A DNA stretch of 9,047 nucleotides from assembly GCA_050747865.1 (NCBI GenBank), contig JBOGJI010000133.1, positions 1 to 9,047 on the forward strand, given 5' to 3'. Of the stretch, positions 1 to 4,612 are shown piece by piece. The DNA is from JBOGJI01 sp050747865. Lineage in GTDB: Bacteria > Acidobacteriota > Thermoanaerobaculia > Multivoradales > JAHEKO01. A program made the position numbers and the translations under genes. The notes beneath the pieces are model-generated. The model made no database searches and was not told the DNA's origin. It worked only from the letters and a program-made list of their open reading frames with translations. Within the stretch, counting starts at the first letter, position 1; each line of letters begins with the position of its first letter.

Positions 1-391
<391 letters not shown>

Positions 392-471
392 GGTTGGACC
401 TGCGAAACGGCGGTCGGGCAATCGAAGCTGCGGCTGCCGGACCTGTTGGAAGCGTGAATCTACATCACGGA

Positions 472-499
472 CGCGCGGCTTCGACTCCCCCACCGCGCG
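472..499 (-). terminator. GC-rich hairpin downstream of the GNAT-DinB pair, possible terminator
   Basis: A perfect 7-bp inverted repeat, CGCGCGG at 472-478 and CCGCGCG at 493-499, encloses a 14-nt loop. It lies 34-61 nt past the stop of the DinB-like gene and about 80 nt before the typA start, where a read-through barrier would make sense. No U-tract follows on either strand, so it is not a textbook intrinsic terminator, and in DNA this GC-rich a 7-bp stem can arise by chance. The rest of 392-532 shows no gene. A TAGATT on the minus strand inside it could be a typA -10 element, but no convincing -35 accompanies it. Confidence 0.25.
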
Positions 500-532
500 G
501 GCGACTTCAGAGGGCCTGGCCGATGCTCTTGG

Positions 533-1099
533 CTAGCCGATTGACTCCAAGGCACGCTGTATCTGGCCGACGTGCTCGCGGTTGTGCATGGGGATGACGA
601 CGGCGTATGCCTTCCAGTCGAGCCGCTCGAACCAGTGAACCGGCCTGAGCGTGCCGTCTGGAGACGCACACTTGACCACCAGCTCGACCGGCGCAGTGGG
701 AGTCAGGGACAGGTCGTCCGAAGCCGAGCCCAAGAGCTCCAGGATCCGCTCGTGGGCGCCGCGGAACCGCTCGAGCAGAGTCTGCCACTCGACCTCGAAA
801 GGTTGCGGCGACTGCAGGCCCGCCGGGATCGGATCATCCACCAACCTTCCGGCCAGTAGCTGCGCGAGTTGCCATGCCGCGGGTCGCTCGCTCTCCACGA
901 GGTGGTCCACGATCTCGTGGACCGACCAAGAGGACGGCACCGGCCGCCGCCGAGCGAGCGCGGCTTCGACAGGAGCCACGAGCATCTCGATCTCACGGTA
1001 GGCGTCTGCCACGCGGCTGCGGATCTCCGCGAGCGGAGCCTCTGTGCCGCGCCGGCGTATATAGCCGAGCGCCCTCTCCTGCTCCGGTAAAAGGTCCAT
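533..1099 (-). CDS. DinB-like four-helix-bundle protein, putative metal-dependent thiol transferase
   Basis: The 188-residue product starts MDLLPEQERALGYIRRRG at the ATG at 1099. It has the DinB/YfiT layout: an N-terminal helix, then SWSVHEIVDHLVESE (residues 57-71), then a C-terminal HNREHVGQI (172-180). The three histidines H66, H172 and H176 fit the metal-binding triad of the superfamily, whose characterised members are thiol-dependent transferases. The substrate here is unknown. The start at 1099 is preferred over a frame extension to 1507 because the extension would lie antisense-free inside the GNAT coding sequence in another frame and reads as proline/arginine-rich shadow. The GNAT stop is 5 nt upstream, so the two genes are probably co-transcribed and translationally coupled. 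There is no strong Shine-Dalgarno, which fits coupling. Length and motifs look complete. Confidence 0.8.
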   Translation of the reverse strand: MDLLPEQERALGYIRRRGTEAPLAEIRSRVADAYREIEMLVAPVEAALARRRPVPSSWSVHEIVDHLVESERPAAWQLAQLLAGRLVDDPIPAGLQSPQPFEVEWQTLLERFRGAHERILELLGSASDDLSLTPTAPVELVVKCASPDGTLRPVHWFERLDWKAYAVVIPMHNREHVGQIQRALESIG

Positions 1100-1104
1100 G
1101 ACGA

Positions 1105-1638
1105 TCAGCTGGACGTGCCGCCGCGGGCTGCAGTGTCGGGAGGCATCCATTCCATCAGGTGGTAGACGCCCCGGTCCTCGAGGAGGCGGAAACCGAGGCG
1201 TCGGTACAGACGAAGGGTGGGGTTGTTGTGCTCGACGTGGATCGTCACCGGCAGGCCGCGCTCCCGGCCCTCGTCGAGCAGGCCGCTGAGGAGCGAAGTG
1301 CCCAGGCCGCCGCCACGGTGCTCCGGGAGGAGGGCGATGTCCACCAGCCGGATCTGGTCCTTCCAGCGGTCCACGTAGATTCGGCCAATCGGCTGGCCCT
1401 CCTTCTCGATCAACAGGAACTCGCAGTTCGGGTAGTACTGCCGGTAATGCCGGTGCTGGCTGTCGAACTGCCAGTGCAGAAACGCCTCGCGTTGCTCCTC
1501 GGTCCACGGGACCTGAGCCACCTCCTCACGCCGGGTGGATGCGTAGAGCTCGGCCAGGAAAGGGAGATCGGCGTCCACCACGCGCCGCAACGACAGGCCG
1601 GGTGGGGCCGTGGTGCGGATCGTCTCGTCGCAGGCCAT
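1105..1638 (-). CDS. GNAT-family N-acetyltransferase
   Basis: The 177-residue product has the GNAT fold signature: beta-4 VDIALLPEHRGGGLG (residues 99-113), with the acetyl-CoA pyrophosphate-binding R-G-G-G-L-G at 108-113, and the late motif NNPTLRLYRRLGF (138-150), usual for motif B. It would transfer an acetyl group from acetyl-CoA to an amine; the acceptor cannot be inferred. The N-terminal half (DLPFLAELYASTRREEV, WQFDSQHRHYRQYYP) resembles, from memory, GNAT proteins encoded near phage-tail-collar (MdpB-like) and DUF6916 genes. That fits the divergent gene at 1704, which begins with a DUF6916-like segment. The ATG at 1638 is the first plausible start; the only upstream sequence is the 65-nt divergent spacer. 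Key residues look intact. Confidence 0.9.
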   Translation of the reverse strand: MACDETIRTTAPPGLSLRRVVDADLPFLAELYASTRREEVAQVPWTEEQREAFLHWQFDSQHRHYRQYYPNCEFLLIEKEGQPIGRIYVDRWKDQIRLVDIALLPEHRGGGLGTSLLSGLLDEGRERGLPVTIHVEHNNPTLRLYRRLGFRLLEDRGVYHLMEWMPPDTAARGGTSS

Positions 1639-1664
1639 GCTCGGGGTGCCGCAGGAGGCTGCTC

Positions 1665-1670
1665 TATACT
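1665..1670 (+). promoter_or_regulatory. Possible -10 element for the DUF6916/sigma hybrid gene
   Basis: TATACT matches the bacterial -10 consensus at five of six positions and lies in the 65-nt divergent spacer between the GNAT start (1638) and the plus-strand ATG at 1704, leaving a leader of roughly 28 nt. No recognisable -35 is found 16-18 nt upstream. The organism's consensus is unknown, so this is a candidate only. Confidence 0.25.
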
Positions 1671-1703
1671 GCCGCGGATACGCCCACTCTACCGGGAGGG
1701 AGC

Positions 1704-2525
1704 ATGCTCGACAAAGTGACCAGAGAGACCTTCGAGCCGCGGCAGGGCGAGACCTTCAGGCTCACCGACGAGGAGGCCGGCGAGATCGCTCTCGAGCTCG
1801 CCGCGGTCCGCGGCACGGGGCTCCAGGGCAACGCCGCGCGCGAGCAGTTCTCCCTCCATTTCCACGGTCCGCGTGAGCCTCTGCTGCCGCAGCGGATCTA
1901 CCGGCTGGAGAACGCGGCGACAGTCGCGCGAGTCGTGTCCGAGGGTTCACCGTCCGCTCCGCCGCCCCGTCCCGGCGACATCACCCGTCTGCTCGAGGCC
2001 GTGTCGCGCGGGCGCGACGGTGCCGTGGAGGCGCTCTTCGCCGCCACCTACGAGGAGCTCAAGGCCCTCGCCGGCACCCAGCGGCGACGCTGGCGCGGCG
2101 ACGACACCCTCTCCACCACGGCGCTGATTCACGAGGCGTACTTGAAGCTGGCGCGGCGGCGGGGCCCGCAATGGGAGCACCGCGGCCACTTCTTCGCCGT
2201 GGCGTCGACGGCGATGCGCCAGATCCTGATCAACTATGCGCGGGACAAGCGGGTCGCCAAGCGCGGGGGAGACGTGGTGCCGGTGAGCCCGGACGACGTG
2301 CCGCTAGTGACCGACGACGCGGTGGAGGAGCTGTTGGCGCTGGACGAGGCGCTCGAGGCCCTGGCGGCGCTCGACGCGCGCCAGGCGCGCGTCGTCGAGT
2401 GCCGTTTCTTCGGCGGCCTGTCGGTGGAGGAGACCGCCGAGGCCCTGGACGTGTCGCCGGCGACGGTGAAGCGGGACTGGGCGGTGGCGCGGGCGTACCT
2501 GCAGCGGGCCCTCAAGTCGCCGTGA
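1704..2525 (+). CDS. Hybrid ORF: DUF6916-like N-terminus joined in frame to a TIGR02999-type ECF sigma factor
   Basis: The 273-residue product has two unrelated parts. Residues 1 to about 70 (MLDKVTRETFEPRQGETF ... LLPQRIYRLENAA) match the start of DUF6916 proteins, which normally stand alone at about 100 residues and end in a segment missing here. Residues about 90-270 form a complete ECF sigma factor: region 2 (GDITRLLEAVSRGRDGAV ... STTALIHEAYLKL ... GHFFAVASTAMRQILINYAR) and region 4 (ALDARQARVVECRFFGGLS, then the helix-turn-helix VEETAEALDVSPATVKRDW at 241-259). It would direct RNA polymerase to its own promoter set. The ATG at 1704 is preceded by GGGAGGG 3 nt upstream. An in-frame GTG at 1935 would give a sigma-only protein of 196 residues, typical for the family, but lacks a well-spaced ribosome site. 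No anti-sigma gene is adjacent. The sigma call is firm; translation as one fusion protein is an inference. Confidence 0.85.
   Translation: MLDKVTRETFEPRQGETFRLTDEEAGEIALELAAVRGTGLQGNAAREQFSLHFHGPREPLLPQRIYRLENAATVARVVSEGSPSAPPPRPGDITRLLEAVSRGRDGAVEALFAATYEELKALAGTQRRRWRGDDTLSTTALIHEAYLKLARRRGPQWEHRGHFFAVASTAMRQILINYARDKRVAKRGGDVVPVSPDDVPLVTDDAVEELLALDEALEALAALDARQARVVECRFFGGLSVEETAEALDVSPATVKRDWAVARAYLQRALKSP
2441..2513 (+). repeat. Upstream copy of a 73-bp direct repeat, inside the sigma gene's 3' end
   Basis: This segment encodes the second half of the sigma region 4.2 helix-turn-helix. It aligns without gaps, at a constant offset of 743, to 3184-3256. I count 62 of 73 bases identical, with an uninterrupted 32-nt identity at 2460-2491 versus 3203-3234. 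Between the two copies lies the DUF2182 gene. Confidence 0.8.
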
Positions 2526-3060
2526 AGAGGATCCACACGCCGCCGCCGGCCAGCAGCAGGCCGCTGACGCGGCCGCCCCAGGCGCCGAACGGCGCCAGCT
2601 TCTCGAGTAGCACCGCGAACACGGGGCTGGTCGACGCCATCATCGGCGACAGCAGCGCCGCTTCCGCCAGCCGCCACTGCAGCGCGGTCGCCGCGAGGCT
2701 GAACCCCACCCAGGCGAGTAGATACCCGCCGGCGAAGGCGTAGCTGCGGAGCACCGGCCGTCGTGGCTGCGGGCGGTTGCGCACGACCTGGCCGTACAGC
2801 AGGATGGTGGGGGCGGCGCTGGGCAGCATCATGCCGATCATCATCACCGCCCACATGAGGAAAATGAGCGTGAAGTACCGGGCGTCCCAGGTGCCGTGCA
2901 TCATCCAGGCGGCGAGGCCGTCCATGCGGCCGTACATGTCCAGCGACGCCGGGACCAGATAGAGCCAGCACAGGGCGGCCGTGCCCACGATCCCTGCAAG
3001 GATCGCGAGCGCCGGCCGGCGAAACAGCTTTTGCAATGTGCCGGAAGGTTCCACCCTCAC
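2512..3060 (-). CDS. DUF2182 integral membrane protein with a probable internal deletion
   Basis: The 182-residue product starts at a GTG (3060), with GGAAGGG 10 nt upstream. It has hydrophobic segments at about residues 17-36, 63-90, 107-128 and 165-180, and the methionine-rich motif LMWAVMMIGMMLPSAAPTIL (68-87) that identifies DUF2182 (PF09948), a membrane family of unknown role often annotated as predicted metal-binding. Family members known to me are about 260-280 residues. After LLSPMMAS they continue through two more helices with a conserved CxxC-like segment and a GLRHGxYCxGCCW motif before the VLLEKLxPxG segment. Here LLSPMMASTSP (136-146) runs straight into VFAVLLEKLAPFG (147-159), so roughly 80-85 residues are missing without a frame break. 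The junction is near 2610-2626. The stop overlaps the sigma stop by 14 nt, convergently. Identity is firm; function is doubtful given the lost Cys/His motif. Confidence 0.85.
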   Translation of the reverse strand: MRVEPSGTLQKLFRRPALAILAGIVGTAALCWLYLVPASLDMYGRMDGLAAWMMHGTWDARYFTLIFLMWAVMMIGMMLPSAAPTILLYGQVVRNRPQPRRPVLRSYAFAGGYLLAWVGFSLAATALQWRLAEAALLSPMMASTSPVFAVLLEKLAPFGAWGGRVSGLLLAGGGVWILFTAT

Positions 3061-3086
3061 AGGCTCTCAGCCCTTCCGGGACGATC

Positions 3087-3179
3087 TCAGGCGGTCAGTA
3101 CGCCGTGGGCGTCCCAGCCCGCACGATACAAGTGAGCGTGCGTTTCGCTCAAGTCGAGGGCGATCGCCGCCTTGCCCAC
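3087..3179 (-). pseudogene. Possible C-terminal remnant of an unrecognised protein
   Basis: On the minus strand 30 codons reading VGKAAIALDLSETHAHLYRA, then GWDAHGVLTA, end in a TGA at 3089-3087, just upstream of the DUF2182 gene. Twenty-five of the 30 codons end in G or C, like the real genes here, and the residue mix looks like protein rather than antisense shadow. Upstream the frame runs into sequence antisense to the sigma-gene repeat, so any parent gene is cut at about 3180. I do not recognise the family, and it is not obviously DUF1326, the common DUF2182 neighbour. The evidence is thin because the piece is short. Confidence 0.25.
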
Positions 3180-3183
3180 GGAG

Positions 3184-3256
3184 GGCCGTGAACGTCTCGT
3201 CAGCGACGGTGAAGCGGGACTGGGCGGTGGCGCGAGCGTATCTGCAACAGACCTTC
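3184..3256 (+). pseudogene. Decayed fragment of an ECF sigma factor 3' end (region 4.2)
   Basis: In one plus-strand frame this stretch reads VNVSSATVKRDWAVARAYLQ, nearly the same as the C-terminal helix-turn-helix of the sigma factor at 1704-2525 (VSPATVKRDWAVARAYLQ). At nucleotide level it aligns to 2441-2513 at offset 743. From 3197 to 3256 there are eight differences, all G:C in the intact gene and A:T here, several of them changing residues (P to S, R to Q, A to T, L to F). There is no start, no region 2 and no stop at the expected place. It is therefore a remnant of this gene or of a close paralogue. It lies on the same strand as the kinase gene downstream. Confidence 0.75.
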
Positions 3257-3436
3257 GCGCCACCGCAACCCGAAGGGCGCGAGAGGGTTGCGGGCCGTCT
3301 GCCGCGTCAGGTCGTCGGCCGCCAGGGCGTCGAGCCGCCCCGCATCGGCTGGAGTGCCGGTGACCGCCGACGCCGGCGGCACGGCGGCCGCGAGCACGGC
3401 CGCGAGGATCGTGGATACAAATCGGGTTCTAGCCAT
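3200..3436 (-). pseudogene. Truncated exported protein: intact signal peptide, C-terminus replaced by antisense sigma-fragment sequence
   Basis: The 78-residue ORF starts at the ATG at 3436, with AGGAG 10 nt upstream, overlapping the methyltransferase stop by 8 nt (ATGGCTAG). Residues 1-24 are a textbook signal peptide: MARTR, a hydrophobic core FVSTILAAVLAAAVPP, then A-S-A with likely cleavage after A24. Residues 25 to about 59 (VTGTPADAGRLDALAADD ... NPLAPFGLRW) are an unrecognised secreted N-terminus. From about residue 60 the ORF is simply the antisense of the sigma remnant (3200-3257) and is arginine-rich, so the original gene seems to have been cut near 3258. The start signals show that a real gene began here, co-transcribed with the methyltransferase. 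A product may still be made, but is probably nonfunctional. I cannot name the parent family. Confidence 0.6.
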
Positions 3437-4439
3437 CGCGATGGTTCTCCTCTGACTGTCGAGGTTCGTAAAGGACGCCTGTGGAGACCCGGCCGTCAGG
3501 CCGCGTCACGCAGGCGCGATAGATCTCGGCGATGTGCCGGTGGTCGGTGCCACAACAGCCGCCGAGGACGTGGAGATGAGGATGCGCGCGCCGCAGCTCG
3601 GCGTAGCGGTCGGCGAGCTCGAGCGGGTCGCCGGCATCGAGGTCCTCGGCCTCGTCGAGCTCGGCGTGGCTGCGCCGCGAGGCGTTGGCGCGGATGCCGC
3701 GCAGGCGCCGCGACCAGGGAGCGTCATCGAGCACGTGGGCGAAATGCGTGGGGTGGGCGCAGTTGACCATGTAGTACGCCGGGCTCGCGTCCGTTGCCTG
3801 GTCGACGGCGAGGATCGCGTCGCCCAGCGCGTCGCCGGTCGGCAACCTGCCGTCGGTTTCCGTGGTGAAGGAGATGGCCACCGGCAGGCCGGCCGCCCGC
3901 GCCGCCCGCGTGATGCCGATCGCCTCGGCGGGGTTGGTCATCGTCATGGCAGTGACCAGGTCGGCGTCGGTGTCGGCGAAGGCGAAGATCTGGTTGGCGT
4001 GGTAGGCCTCGGCGGCGAGGGGGCTCATCAACTCGCCGGGGTCGTAGCCGTCGCCGCGCGGTCCGACGCAGCCGCTGAGGACGATCGGCGTGCGCTCGGT
4101 CTCGTACGCGTCGCGGATCTCACGCAGCAGGTCGATCGACTGCCGGTTCGCCTCCGCCAGCCCGGCGCGCGAATAGCCGAGCTTACGACCCCAGTCGGCG
4201 CTGGCGCGCCAGGTCGCGCTCTCCAGGACCAGGCCGACGCCGCCGGCGCGGGCGAGCTCGGCGTAGGAGATGAAGTAGTCACGCAATGCCGCCACGCCCG
4301 CGGGCTGGCGCAACAGGTGGAAGGCGGCGAAGAAGGGCAGGTCCAGCCCTCGATGAAAGATGAGAGTAGTCTCGAGGCCTCCGTCGGTGAGGATCAGGCG
4401 GTTCTCCAGTTGTGGGAGGCGGTGCCGGTACTTGCTCAT
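3429..4439 (-). CDS. Homocysteine S-methyltransferase family protein (MmuM-like)
   Basis: The 336-residue product is a TIM-barrel homocysteine S-methyltransferase (PF02574), making methionine from homocysteine with a methyl donor such as S-methylmethionine or S-adenosylmethionine. The N-terminal signature DGGLETTLIF is at residues 19-28, followed by SGCVGPRGDGY (122-132). The zinc/thiol-activating cysteines are C227 in VNCAHP and C295-C296 in LGGCCGTDHRHI; all three are present, so it should be active. Length is close to the roughly 310 residues of E. coli MmuM. It lacks cobalamin- and folate-binding domains, which argues against MetH. The ATG at 4439 is chosen over an upstream in-frame start at 4508 because AAAGGAGAG lies 6-8 nt before it and the extra 23 residues show no conservation. 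It probably leads a unit with the truncated exported protein. Other members act on selenocysteine or other thiols, so the exact donor is unproven. Confidence 0.92.
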   Translation of the reverse strand: MSKYRHRLPQLENRLILTDGGLETTLIFHRGLDLPFFAAFHLLRQPAGVAALRDYFISYAELARAGGVGLVLESATWRASADWGRKLGYSRAGLAEANRQSIDLLREIRDAYETERTPIVLSGCVGPRGDGYDPGELMSPLAAEAYHANQIFAFADTDADLVTAMTMTNPAEAIGITRAARAAGLPVAISFTTETDGRLPTGDALGDAILAVDQATDASPAYYMVNCAHPTHFAHVLDDAPWSRRLRGIRANASRRSHAELDEAEDLDAGDPLELADRYAELRRAHPHLHVLGGCCGTDHRHIAEIYRACVTRPDGRVSTGVLYEPRQSEENHRDG

Positions 4440-4454
4440 AGCCGACTCTCCTTT

Positions 4455-4480
4455 CGGCAAAAATGCCTGTCTGCTTGCCG
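4455..4480 (-). promoter_or_regulatory. Hairpin abutting the methyltransferase ribosome-binding site
   Basis: In the methyltransferase leader, CGGCAA and TTGCCG form a perfect 6-bp inverted repeat around a 14-nt loop. It ends directly before the AAAGGAG ribosome-binding site at about 4446-4454, so folding could affect access to the start. The 173-nt divergent spacer 4440-4612 otherwise contains only short GC-rich inverted repeats, for example CGGCG/CGCCG at 4524-4535. I looked for conserved cores of SAM-I/IV, SAM-II, SAH and cobalamin riboswitches and could not assemble one. Confidence 0.3.
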
Positions 4481-4583
4481 TGGCCGGGCGGTGCGATGCG
4501 ATAGACACCGAACGGGTCGCCCGCGGCGCACGCCGTTGCCGAGGGGAGCGCCGCGAGCCGCGGGACAGCAGATACGATTAGAG

Positions 4584-4594
4584 TCACGCCGTGA
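4584..4594. promoter_or_regulatory. Short palindrome upstream of the kinase gene, possible operator
   Basis: TCACG-C-CGTGA is a perfect 5+1+5 inverted repeat ending 18 nt before the kinase GTG and just after a weak TACGAT -10-like hexamer (4573-4578). Its position suits an operator or a dyad in the 5' leader, but a dyad this short is expected by chance about once per kilobase. Confidence 0.15.
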
Positions 4595-4612
4595 ACGACG
4601 CATCGAGGAACC

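Noticed and set aside
1100..1507. Upstream extension of the DinB-like ORF to 324 residues
   Set aside because: The extra 136 residues lie inside the GNAT coding sequence in another frame and are low-complexity R/P-rich; the ATG at 1099 gives a normal DinB length.
1539..1703. Upstream extension of the hybrid sigma ORF
   Set aside because: It is antisense to the GNAT N-terminus and lacks a ribosome site, whereas GGGAGGG precedes the ATG at 1704.
1935..2525. GTG at 1935 as the sole start of the sigma factor
   Set aside because: It would give a family-typical length, but the nearest GGAG is about 24 nt upstream and the frame upstream is open and coding-like. Kept as an alternative only.
3134..3150. 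Hairpin GAGCG/CGCTC with a 7-nt loop as a terminator
   Set aside because: Five-base stem, no U-tract on either strand, and not placed at the end of an intact gene.
4440..4612. SAM, SAH or cobalamin riboswitch before the methyltransferase
   Set aside because: Isolated fragments such as GGCAAC and CGGTG occur, but I could not pair them into any known class core.
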